Positions 8,393-16,880 of a stretch of 52,215 nt of DNA are shown one piece after another. The stretch comes from Prolixibacteraceae bacterium. GTDB taxonomy: Bacteria > Bacteroidota > Bacteroidia > Bacteroidales > Prolixibacteraceae. The stretch spans positions 1 to 52,215 of the forward strand of contig DOAQ01000039.1 of NCBI GenBank assembly GCA_003506435.1, read 5' to 3'. The notes beneath the pieces are model-generated. The model saw only the letters and a program-made list of their open reading frames with translations, was not told the origin of the DNA and did not search any database. How positions within the stretch are numbered: the first letter of the stretch is position 1; every line of letters begins with the position of its first letter. The translations under genes and the position numbers were made by a program.

Positions 8393-9322
8393 CTAGTTCA
8401 TGGTAACTTCGCGGAATACATCTTCCAGCTTGGTTTCAACCGGTGTGAGCTGACTGATATACCAGCCTTTTTTCACACATAAATCGAAAATAGCTTTGGC
8501 CGAATTTTCATCTTTCTTACTTTGCACCTCGTAGCAGTTGGGGGTACCGTCGATAAAATCGACCAGGGCAACTGTCGGCAGGCTTTTCAGCGCACTGTAC
8601 ATTTCGTTGCGTTCCCCGTTTCTGATCTGTACTTTTAGAATTTCGTTTCCCTGTGCCTGTTTTCGCAATTCTTCAGGCGTGCCGTCGGCAACAATTTTCC
8701 CCTTGCTGATGATCAGGATACGGTCGCAGGTGGCTTCCACTTCAGCCAGAATATGGGAACTGAGGATGACCGTTTTTTCTTTCCCGATTTTTTTGATCAA
8801 CTCGCGTATCTCAACAATCTGGTTGGGATCGAGCCCGGTAGTCGGTTCATCGAGGATCAGCACTTCCGGGTCGTGGATCAGCGCCTGTGCCAGCCCGACA
8901 CGCTGCCGGAAGCCTTTCGACAGTTCCCTGATTTTTTTGTGTTTCTCGGCTTTCAGTCCGCACACCTTTACCATTTCAATAATGCGTTCCCGTACTTTTT
9001 CTTTCGGAACACCCTGCAACTCGGCCGAAAAACGCAGGTAATCGATCACCGGCATATCCTGGTAAAGCGGGTTGTTTTCAGGGAGGTACCCAATATGTTT
9101 TTTTACTTCTTCCGGGTTCTCGGTTACCGACATGCCCCCGACCAGGATATTTCCTTCGTTGGGGTTTAAAAAGCATGTTATTGCTTTCATCGTGGTCGTT
9201 TTACCTGCCCCGTTGGGACCCAGAAAACCGAGAACTTCGCCGGTCTTTACCCGGAAACTCAATTCATCGACGGCTTTTTGCAGGCCATAAGTCTTGGTAA
9301 TTTTGTCAACTACGATATCCAT
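8393..9322 (-). CDS. gldA: GldA, ABC transporter ATP-binding protein
   Basis: This 309-residue ATPase has Walker A (GPNGAGKTTT), the signature LSKGFRQRVGLAQAL, Walker B with the catalytic acid (VLILDEPTTGLDP) and the switch histidine (ILSSHILAEVE). The chosen ATG at 9322 gives MDIVVDKITKTYG, the normal start of the family. The reading frame runs upstream to 9469, but those 49 codons are low-complexity and unlike any ABC ATPase. A C-terminal extension after residue 220 is typical of GldA-like and bacitracin-type exporters. It opens the operon gldA-gldF-gldG-DUF4340 and energises it. Confidence 0.9.
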   Translation of the reverse strand: MDIVVDKITKTYGLQKAVDELSFRVKTGEVLGFLGPNGAGKTTTMKAITCFLNPNEGNILVGGMSVTENPEEVKKHIGYLPENNPLYQDMPVIDYLRFSAELQGVPKEKVRERIIEMVKVCGLKAEKHKKIRELSKGFRQRVGLAQALIHDPEVLILDEPTTGLDPNQIVEIRELIKKIGKEKTVILSSHILAEVEATCDRILIISKGKIVADGTPEELRKQAQGNEILKVQIRNGERNEMYSALKSLPTVALVDFIDGTPNCYEVQSKKDENSAKAIFDLCVKKGWYISQLTPVETKLEDVFREVTMN

Positions 9323-9528
9323 TCGTCTTGTTTTTTTAAATTCGCGACCGAATTTATAAAAGTCAAAAAAAAATTGAAACCCCCGAACGTGGCTTTTAAC
9401 GTAATTTAACAAAGTTTTGGAAACCAAAATCCGTTTTACAAATACATAGAAAGTGTAGCTTTGATGCATGGATTTTTTGCTGAAAAAAAATCGATAAATT
9501 TAAGAGGGATAAATTAGGTGGGGTTGCG
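9323..9528. promoter_or_regulatory. Divergent promoter region of gldA and the BamA-like gene
   Basis: The 206 bases separate two divergent genes and are AT-rich. On the plus strand TAGCTTTG at 9456-9463 matches the Bacteroidota -7 consensus TAnnTTTG. A T-rich stretch about 20 bases upstream (around 9434) could serve as the -33 region. It would drive the gene starting at 9529. The minus-strand promoter for gldA is not clear. Confidence 0.45.
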
Positions 9529-11370
9529 ATGAAGTACATACAAATTATTTTTGCGGTTTTATTGTTGATTGCTGATCTGTCCGCGAAGGGATTGTACACA
9601 TCCAGTCCGGATACGTTGGTACCTCCCTCTGTTGTCAGTAAGGCAGATTTATTTTACGATAGTCTGGAGGTGCGTGCGCACCGCCACCGCTTAACAGGCT
9701 GGCTTTACGATGCCATGATAACAAACCCCGGGGAAAGGTATGATACGGAAATTGTTTCGTACGAATATTACCGGCAGTTTGAAGGAAAAACCATCGCGTC
9801 GGTGAAAATACAGCCGCTCGATGTTTTCGGGCCCACTTTTGATGATACAACCCGTGTGGCAAAATCGGGATTTGAACGATTTGCCAACAGCATCCATACC
9901 AAATCGAATATCAATGCTATCCGCCGTAACCTGTGGATCAGGGAAGGCGCTGAATTTGATGCCAACCTGTTGATGGACAATGAACGGTTGCTGCGCGAGC
10001 TTCCGTATTTAAAAGATGCGCGCATTTTGGTTACGTCACGGCCGGAAAATCCGCAACTGGTCGATATTCTGATCCTGACCAAAGACGTGTTTGCCTTCGG
10101 TATTACCGGGGAAATTGATGAGATTGATTCCGGGAAACTGGGAATTTATAATCAGAACGTACTCGGAATAGGGCACGAGATTTCTGCAAAATTCGTTGGT
10201 CATCTCGACCGGGAACCTTATATGGGTGTCGAGACTTTTTATTCCGTAAAAAACTTCAGGGGCGACTTTGTTGATTTTCGCTGCGGCTATTTCAATACCT
10301 ATCAGCGGCATGGTTACCTGGTGAATTTCAACAAGGAATTTTTGCGTCCGCAATCGGCGTGGGCTGGTGGATTTAATTTCAGTAAATATTTCCGGACCGA
10401 CCGCATGAGCCTTACCGATCCGGTGAAAATTGATTTTCCTCTGAACCTCTGGTCGTATGATGTCTGGTACGGACGAAACCTGCAACTGGGCATCAACAAG
10501 CAGGACAGCCGTTTCCAGATGACTGTTTCGGGACGGGTCCGTCAATTTCATTTCATCGAACGTCCGTCGGCCGATAGCGAAAACAACCAGTATTTTGCCA
10601 ACAGTACATTTTACCTGGGGAGCCTGAGTTTTTCACAGCGCCATTATGTTCGCGACCGTTTGGTATACAGTTATGGTATTACTGAAGATATTCCCAAAGG
10701 GTATCTGCACGAGATGGTAGTTGGTTACGACGATAACGAATTTATGAAACGCTGGTATTCTCACTGGTATTTTTCGAGCGGTAACATTGTACGGTACAAA
10801 CCATTTTATCTTTTTGCATCGGCCGGGATCGGGGGATACTTCAATAAAGATCACTATGAACAGGGGATGATCGAATGCAACCTGGATTTTATTTCCCGCT
10901 TGTTCAACACCGGCCCAAACAAGGCCCGGCAGTTTTTAAAAGTTAATTATATTCTGGGCATCCGCCGTTTTGATATTGAAAATGTATTGCTTCGTTACCG
11001 GACCGGCATCCGGGGATTTACAAGCAGGCAAGCCATAGGACAACAACGGTTGACCGTCAATCTGGAGACCGTTTTTTTTCAGGAAAAAGAATTTCTGAAG
11101 TTCAATACTGCCTTTTTCTCATTTCTTGATCTGGGTATCATCGGTTCGAACAGAAAAGTGATTTTCACGCAGGATTACTATGCGGGAATTGGTTTTGGCG
11201 TCCGGCTTCGTAACGAGAGTCTGGTTTTTAAAACCATCCAGATCAGGTTGGCCTATTACCCCAATCATCCTGCCGATATGGGCGGTTTTGGTTTTATCCT
11301 CGAAGAACAGCTTCGTTCCCGTTTTTACAGTTTTCAACCCAAAGCGCCCGAACCACTGGTGTTTGATTGA
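9529..11370 (+). CDS. BamA/TamA-like outer-membrane protein (POTRA plus surface-antigen barrel)
   Basis: This 613-residue protein has a signal peptide (about 1-19), then a POTRA-like domain (about residues 85-190: SVKIQPLDVFGPTFDD... with the LLRELPYLKDARILVT turn typical of POTRA repeats) and a C-terminal beta-barrel rich in alternating aromatic strands (about 200-600). It belongs to the Omp85 superfamily and would insert in the outer membrane. Unlike the essential BamA it appears to have only one or two POTRA units, so it is more likely a TamA-like or accessory Omp85 protein. It stands alone, with its own promoter, and its 3' end is only 8 bases from the convergent AraC gene. Confidence 0.82.
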   Translation: MKYIQIIFAVLLLIADLSAKGLYTSSPDTLVPPSVVSKADLFYDSLEVRAHRHRLTGWLYDAMITNPGERYDTEIVSYEYYRQFEGKTIASVKIQPLDVFGPTFDDTTRVAKSGFERFANSIHTKSNINAIRRNLWIREGAEFDANLLMDNERLLRELPYLKDARILVTSRPENPQLVDILILTKDVFAFGITGEIDEIDSGKLGIYNQNVLGIGHEISAKFVGHLDREPYMGVETFYSVKNFRGDFVDFRCGYFNTYQRHGYLVNFNKEFLRPQSAWAGGFNFSKYFRTDRMSLTDPVKIDFPLNLWSYDVWYGRNLQLGINKQDSRFQMTVSGRVRQFHFIERPSADSENNQYFANSTFYLGSLSFSQRHYVRDRLVYSYGITEDIPKGYLHEMVVGYDDNEFMKRWYSHWYFSSGNIVRYKPFYLFASAGIGGYFNKDHYEQGMIECNLDFISRLFNTGPNKARQFLKVNYILGIRRFDIENVLLRYRTGIRGFTSRQAIGQQRLTVNLETVFFQEKEFLKFNTAFFSFLDLGIIGSNRKVIFTQDYYAGIGFGVRLRNESLVFKTIQIRLAYYPNHPADMGGFGFILEEQLRSRFYSFQPKAPEPLVFD

Positions 11371-11378
11371 AACGACAA

Positions 11379-12272
11379 TTATTTTTCCCTGCACAAAGCA
11401 CGGTAGGCCAGCGGGCTAACACCTGTGACACGCTTGAAAAATACAGAGAAATAGTCGGAGGGTTCGAATTTGAGTACACCGGCAATTTCTTTTACCGAAT
11501 CGTTGGTTTGGGCCAGCAGTTCTTTTGCCCGCTGTACTTTCATCAGCGTGATGTATTGCGCCGGTGAAAAACCCGTGTATTGCCTGAATGTGCGCCGGAA
11601 CCACGAATAACTGATATGCAGCATTTCCGCAATTTCTTCCGGACTGATATTCGTGTTGACATGTTCGCGCATCAGTACCCGCGCCTTGTTGATTTTTGAA
11701 ACGACTGCTTTGTTTGTAAAAAGAGTGTTTTTTCTGAAATGGAATAAATAACCGAGCATGTAAAATATAATTCCCCCAAGCAATTGTTGCGAGCCGGGTT
11801 CTTCCCGCTTGATGTGTGCGGTAATTTGCTGAAAAAAGCGGGTTATTTCTTCGTTGTACCCGATCCGGAAAAATGGATTTTCAGGAAGGAAATAACTGTT
11901 TGCAACCAACTGACTGACATAATTTCCACGGAACCCAACCCAGTACGCTTCCCATCCGGTATCTTCGTGAGGACGGTAGGTGTGCCACTCGCCGGGAAAA
12001 AGCATGAACAGGGTCCCTTCTTCCAGCAATTGTTCACCGACGCTTTTCGATGAGAAAACGGCTTTTCCCCTCGTAATATATACCAGTTGAAATTCATCCA
12101 GAATACGCCCGCTATGATAATGATAACGATGTGTTTTCGGATGCCCTTCGGGAGGATATGCCTTATGAGCTTCAATTAGTTGAAACCCGGCAGTGGTTAC
12201 TGTGATGCCCCACTTCTCATCACTTTCGTGGATGGCAGGGTAAAATAGTTCGTTGGTCAGTGATCCGGTCAT
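11379..12272 (-). CDS. AraC-family transcriptional regulator
   Basis: This 297-residue protein has an N-terminal cupin-like ligand-binding domain (about residues 30-150, with LFMLFPGEWHTYRPHEDTG) and a C-terminal double helix-turn-helix (about 195-295: ISPEEIAEMLHISYSWFRRTFRQYTGFSPAQYI, landmark HISYSWFRRTFRQ, then VKEIAGVLKFEPSDYFSVFFKR). It is divergent from the isomerase-like and glycosidase genes, with 124 bases between, so it most likely controls them in response to a sugar such as L-rhamnose or L-fucose. The sugar is inference from the neighbours. Confidence 0.9.
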   Translation of the reverse strand: MTGSLTNELFYPAIHESDEKWGITVTTAGFQLIEAHKAYPPEGHPKTHRYHYHSGRILDEFQLVYITRGKAVFSSKSVGEQLLEEGTLFMLFPGEWHTYRPHEDTGWEAYWVGFRGNYVSQLVANSYFLPENPFFRIGYNEEITRFFQQITAHIKREEPGSQQLLGGIIFYMLGYLFHFRKNTLFTNKAVVSKINKARVLMREHVNTNISPEEIAEMLHISYSWFRRTFRQYTGFSPAQYITLMKVQRAKELLAQTNDSVKEIAGVLKFEPSDYFSVFFKRVTGVSPLAYRALCREK

Positions 12273-12396
12273 AAAAATTGGTGTCAGAATTTAAAGTATT
12301 TCGATCAATAATTAAGCTGAAAAACTTTTAAATCGTTAGTAACTTGGTCGTATTGAATAAATCGAAAGAACAACAAAAATCAAAAATAATATAAAA
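12273..12396. promoter_or_regulatory. Divergent control region between the AraC regulator and the isomerase-like gene
   Basis: This AT-rich 124-base region must contain both promoters. An inverted pair TTTCGAT (12299-12305) and ATCGAAA (12361-12367) flanks the middle and could be half sites for the AraC-type regulator. TAACTTGG near 12350 is a weak match to the -7 consensus. Both calls are tentative. Confidence 0.35.
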
Positions 12397-13809
12397 ATGA
12401 ACAAAGTTGGTTTATTTGGGATCGGGTTGGACACGTACTGGGCGCAATTCGATGGTTTACTCGACCGCCTGACCGGTTATCAGAATTTTATTGCTGAAAC
12501 GATGCGGCAGTTCGGGGCAACGGTCGTTGATGCAGGTCTGGTTGATTCGCCGGAAAAGGCACAGGCCGCTGGCGAGTTGCTGAAAAAAAACGATGTGGAG
12601 ATTGTATTCCTGTATGTTTCGACCTACGCACTGTCGTCAACCGTATTGCCTGTTGCCCAAAAAGTAAAAGTTCCGGTCGTGATCCTGAATTTGCAGCCGG
12701 TTCCGGCCATCGATTACGAAACATTTAATGCGCTTGGCGACCGCGGAAAAATGACCGGGGAGTGGTTAGCTCATTGTCAGGCATGCTCTGTTCCAGAAAT
12801 AGCCAATGTTTTTAACCGCTCCGGTATCCGGTACGAATTTGTTACCGGCTATCTGCACGAAGAACAGGCGTGGACGGAAATTCAAGGTTGGATTGAAGCC
12901 TCCCGTGTTGCCCGTGTTATGAGAACCAACCGGCTGGGCGTGTTAGGCCATTATTACGGCGGCATGTTGGATGTTTATTCCGACCTCACCCAGCAGTCGG
13001 CAGTATTCGGAAACCACATTGAGTTACTCGAAATGTGCGAATTGAAAAAATACCGCGATGAAGTCACCGATGATGAAATTCAGCAAAAAGTTGCCGAATT
13101 CCGCCAAACATTTGATGTTTCTGAAAGTTGCGAAAAAGCAGAAATCCTGCGTGCAGCCCAGACATCGGTGGCACTCGATAGATTGGTTAAGAAACACCAA
13201 CTGGGTTCGATGGCGTATTATTACGAAGGAACTGACGGCAATGAATATGAAAATATCGTAACTTCAGTAATTGCCGGGAATACCTTGCTGACAGGCAAAA
13301 ATATTCCGGTGGCAGGCGAATGCGAAATAAAAAATGCACAGGCCATGAAAATTATGGATGCCTTTGGGGCAGGTGGTTCGTTTTCCGAATTTTACGCGAT
13401 GGATTTCAACGACGATATTGTGATGCTGGGACACGACGGCCCGGCACATTTTGCCATTGCCGAAGGGCGCGTTCAACTGGTGCCGCTACCTGTTTATCAT
13501 GGCAAACCGGGCAAGGGACTTTCTATCCAGATGTCGGTAAAACATGGCGATGTAACCATTCTGTCGGTTGTTCAGGGAAAAGACGGGTTGTTCCTGTTGG
13601 TGGCCGAGGGCGAATCAGTTTCCGGACCTGTTTTGCAGATTGGGAACACCAACAGCCGATACCGCTTTTCGATTGGCGCCCGCGAGTTTATGGACCGCTG
13701 GTCGAAGCAGGGGCCTGCCCACCATTGCGCCATCGGGGTCGGGCACATTGCAGATAAGATTGAAAAACTGGGGCAATTATTAAATCTGGAAGTAGTTAAG
13801 ATTTGCTGA
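12397..13809 (+). CDS. L-fucose/L-arabinose isomerase family protein
   Basis: This 470-residue cytoplasmic protein has the fold of ketol isomerases that interconvert aldoses and ketoses with a bound divalent metal. Candidate metal ligands are E277 in YYEGTDGNE, E308 in GECEIKN, the histidines in GHDGPAHF (346-351) and HHCAIGVGH near the C terminus. This spacing resembles the Glu-Glu-His-His set of L-arabinose isomerase. The N-terminal LFGIGLDTYWAQFDGL is typical of the uncharacterised subgroup. It precedes two rhamnosidase-like genes, so it might act on L-rhamnose or a related deoxy sugar. No kinase or aldolase gene follows, so the pathway is incomplete here. Confidence 0.82.
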   Translation: MNKVGLFGIGLDTYWAQFDGLLDRLTGYQNFIAETMRQFGATVVDAGLVDSPEKAQAAGELLKKNDVEIVFLYVSTYALSSTVLPVAQKVKVPVVILNLQPVPAIDYETFNALGDRGKMTGEWLAHCQACSVPEIANVFNRSGIRYEFVTGYLHEEQAWTEIQGWIEASRVARVMRTNRLGVLGHYYGGMLDVYSDLTQQSAVFGNHIELLEMCELKKYRDEVTDDEIQQKVAEFRQTFDVSESCEKAEILRAAQTSVALDRLVKKHQLGSMAYYYEGTDGNEYENIVTSVIAGNTLLTGKNIPVAGECEIKNAQAMKIMDAFGAGGSFSEFYAMDFNDDIVMLGHDGPAHFAIAEGRVQLVPLPVYHGKPGKGLSIQMSVKHGDVTILSVVQGKDGLFLLVAEGESVSGPVLQIGNTNSRYRFSIGAREFMDRWSKQGPAHHCAIGVGHIADKIEKLGQLLNLEVVKIC

Positions 13810-13824
13810 CTAAATATTCAAACC

Positions 13825-16800
13825 ATGAACCTAAAACTATTTGTGATTACCGGGATTGCCATTTCACTTCTGATTGCTTCCTGCAAAGTTTCAGAAACAG
13901 GTCAGTTAAAAGAAGGATTTGTCAATCCTCCGGATGCTGCCCGTCCGGGTGTTTACTGGTATTTTATGGATGGCAATTTATCGCGCGAAGCAATAACTGC
14001 CGATCTTAAATCGATGAAAAAAGCAGGCATCGGGAATGTCCTGTTTCTGGAAGTAAACGTAGGTGTTCCGAGAGGGCCTGTCGATTTTTTGAGCGACCAG
14101 TGGCAGGATTTATTTAAACATGCTGTTAAGGAAGCAGAACGGTTGGGTATTGAATTTACCTTAGGTTCAGGGCCGGGATGGGCTGGCAGCGGAGGACCGT
14201 GGGTAAAGCCGGAACAATCGATGCGGCATCTGGTCGCTTCGGAAATCACCGTTAAAGGTCCGGCTGAATTTAACGGGCAACTGAAGAAACCTGATCCCCG
14301 GATGCCCTATTTCGGTGAAAGGGCTCTGACCGAATCGTTGAAAAAGGAATGGAAGGACTATTTTCAGGATAAATTTGTACTTGCTTTCCCGACGCCCAAA
14401 GCAGAAAACCGTATTGCCGATTCGGATGAAAAAGCATTGTACTACAGGGCGCCGTACACTTCTACCCCGAAAGTAAAACCTTTGTTACCGGCACCTGCTG
14501 CATTCACTGAAATTCCGGGTGCTACAATTGATCAGAATAAAATCGTTGATTTAACTGACAAATTGCAGGCTGACGGAAAACTGCATTGGCAGGTTCCCGA
14601 AGGCAACTGGACCATATTGCGCTTCGGTTTAAGAAACAACGGGGCGGTTACTCGTCCGGCACCACGGCCTGGACTTGGTTTTGAATGCGACAAGTTTGAC
14701 ACGGCTCATTTTAATGCCCATTTTGATGCGTACATGGGAAAACTCTTACAAAAAACCGGTTTGCGTAAAGAAGGAGCTTCGGGTGGCTGGACCATGATCC
14801 ACATCGACAGTTGGGAGATGGGGGCTCAGAACTGGTCCGATCATTTCAGGGAAAAATTTATTAAACGGCGCGGTTACGATCCGTTTTTGTATTTGCCGGC
14901 TTACCTGGGTAAAATAGTAGGTAGTGTTGAACAAAGCGAGCGATTTCTCTGGGATGTCAGGCAAACTTCGATGGAGCTGGTTCTCGAAAATCACGCTGGT
15001 CATTTTAAGGAACTTGGACGAAGATATGGGCTGAAACTTTCCATCGAACCATACGATATGAATCCGGCGTCAGACCTGGATTTAGGTGCCATAGCCGATG
15101 TCCCCATGTGTGAATTCTGGAGCAAAGGATTTGGGTTTAATTCCTCGTTCAGTTGTATCGAGGCTACGTCCATTGCCCATGTTTATGGCCAATCGGTGGT
15201 AGGGGCGGAATCATTTACCGGGGACGGTGCCGAAGCATGGAAAATGTATCCGGGAAGCATGAAAAACCAGGGGGATTGGGCTTTTTGCATGGGAATCAAC
15301 AAATTTGTATACCATACCTTCGCACATAAAGCGTTCAATGCAAAGTTCCTGCCCGGAATAACAATGGGGCCTTACGGTGTGCACTGGGACCGCGGACAGA
15401 CATGGTGGCCGATGGTACCGGCTTATCATCGTTATATTGCACGATGCCAGTATGTGCTGCGTCAGGGCAAACCGGTAGCCGACATCTTGTTTTTAAATCC
15501 GGAAGGGGCACCGCTCGTTTTCCGGGCACCGCACTCTGCCCTTGAAGGCGACGAGGTACTTCCTGACAAAAAAGGGTACAATTTTGATGCTTGTTCTCCC
15601 AAGGCGCTGATGGAGAAAGCAGATGTAAAAGATCACCGGATCGTTTTCCCGGAAGGTGCTTCCTACAGTGTGCTGGTTCTGCCGGATTATAAGACAATGA
15701 CGCCAGAACTTCTTCAGACTATTGAATTACTGATCAAAAAAGGGGCAGTTATTATCGGTCGGCCTCCTTTTAAATCGCCCGGACTAACCAATTACCCTTC
15801 CTGTGATACCGAAGTGGAAAACCTGGCAAAGAAAATCTGGGGATCGCTGGAAATTCCGGCTGCAAAAACGAAAGTTCAATACGGAGAAGGAGAAGTATAC
15901 TGGGGAGGGAGCTACTCGAAAGCCGACAGCAGTGAGTTTTATCCCAATTACGAAACGATTGCAGGTCTGCTGGACAGGAAAGGAATGAAAGAAGATTTTA
16001 CCTCTGGCTCAGGAACCGTAAGATACATTCACCGGGTCACAAAAAATGAAGATATTTATTTCATTTCCAACCGGACGGATTCGATGGTTGAAACAACCTG
16101 CGCATTCAGGACTGTCGGAGTACCTGAATTGTGGGACCCGCTGACAGGCGAAATACGTGCCCTTCCTGAATACAAAACGTTTAATGGACAAACATCCATT
16201 CCTTTGAAACTCGATAAATTCCAAAGTTTTTTTATCGTATTCGGCCACCAGACGCCGGCTACTGAACCCGGAGAGGCCGAAAAACCGAACTTCCCCGAAA
16301 TAAAGGAACTGGCTGAGATAAATGGTTGTTGGGAAGTTTCATTCGACCCTCAAATGGGAGGCCCGGGAACGGTTACATTTGACAGTCTTACTGATTGGTC
16401 AATAAACAGGGAAGAAGGCATCCGGTATTACTCAGGAATTGCGACCTATACGAAAACCTTTGATTTGCCCGAACCGGTTTATTCAGGAGACAGCAATGAA
16501 TTGTTCATCGATTTTGGGGAGGTGAAAAATATGGCAAGGGTAAAACTCAACGGGAAAGACTTGGGCGTTTTGTGGACAACGCCCTGGAACGTGAATATCT
16601 CGGATATTGTCAAACCGAGAGAAAATAAGCTGGAAGTGGAAGTTGCCAATTTGTGGGCGAATCGGCTTATCGGAGATGAGAATCTGCCCGATGACGGCGT
16701 GAAAGACGGAAAATGGCCCGAATGGTTGCTGGAAGGGGAACAACGAACCAGCGGAAGGATCACGTTTACAACCAGCAGGTATTATAAAAAAGACATGCCT

Positions 16801-16848
16801 CTGTTTAAATCGGGATTGCTTGGCCCGATAAAGATTATGGGACGTTAA
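13825..16848 (+). CDS. GH106-type alpha-L-rhamnosidase, lipoprotein
   Basis: This 1007-residue protein has a lipoprotein signal (ISLLIASC, Cys about 20) and would face the periplasm or cell surface. The N-terminal NPPDAARPGVYWYFMDGN and the following DLKSMKKAGIGNVLFLE are signatures of the GH106 family, which removes terminal alpha-L-rhamnose. Candidate catalytic acids are E331 in HIDSWEMG and E462 in VVGAESFTGDG. A C-terminal beta-sandwich domain (about 830-1000, with NMARVKLNGKDLGVLWTTPW) resembles the galactose-binding domains of GH2/GH106 enzymes. The length matches the family. It follows the isomerase-like gene by 15 bases and precedes a related gene by 32, so the three form one operon. 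Confidence 0.82.
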   Translation: MNLKLFVITGIAISLLIASCKVSETGQLKEGFVNPPDAARPGVYWYFMDGNLSREAITADLKSMKKAGIGNVLFLEVNVGVPRGPVDFLSDQWQDLFKHAVKEAERLGIEFTLGSGPGWAGSGGPWVKPEQSMRHLVASEITVKGPAEFNGQLKKPDPRMPYFGERALTESLKKEWKDYFQDKFVLAFPTPKAENRIADSDEKALYYRAPYTSTPKVKPLLPAPAAFTEIPGATIDQNKIVDLTDKLQADGKLHWQVPEGNWTILRFGLRNNGAVTRPAPRPGLGFECDKFDTAHFNAHFDAYMGKLLQKTGLRKEGASGGWTMIHIDSWEMGAQNWSDHFREKFIKRRGYDPFLYLPAYLGKIVGSVEQSERFLWDVRQTSMELVLENHAGHFKELGRRYGLKLSIEPYDMNPASDLDLGAIADVPMCEFWSKGFGFNSSFSCIEATSIAHVYGQSVVGAESFTGDGAEAWKMYPGSMKNQGDWAFCMGINKFVYHTFAHKAFNAKFLPGITMGPYGVHWDRGQTWWPMVPAYHRYIARCQYVLRQGKPVADILFLNPEGAPLVFRAPHSALEGDEVLPDKKGYNFDACSPKALMEKADVKDHRIVFPEGASYSVLVLPDYKTMTPELLQTIELLIKKGAVIIGRPPFKSPGLTNYPSCDTEVENLAKKIWGSLEIPAAKTKVQYGEGEVYWGGSYSKADSSEFYPNYETIAGLLDRKGMKEDFTSGSGTVRYIHRVTKNEDIYFISNRTDSMVETTCAFRTVGVPELWDPLTGEIRALPEYKTFNGQTSIPLKLDKFQSFFIVFGHQTPATEPGEAEKPNFPEIKELAEINGCWEVSFDPQMGGPGTVTFDSLTDWSINREEGIRYYSGIATYTKTFDLPEPVYSGDSNELFIDFGEVKNMARVKLNGKDLGVLWTTPWNVNISDIVKPRENKLEVEVANLWANRLIGDENLPDDGVKDGKWPEWLLEGEQRTSGRITFTTSRYYKKDMPLFKSGLLGPIKIMGR

Positions 16849-16880
16849 ACACATCAACTAAAAATCAATAAAACCAAATC

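Noticed and set aside
9323..9469. Longer GldA start
   Set aside because: The added 49 residues are Phe/Lys-rich and not found in ABC ATPases. ATG 9322 gives the standard start.
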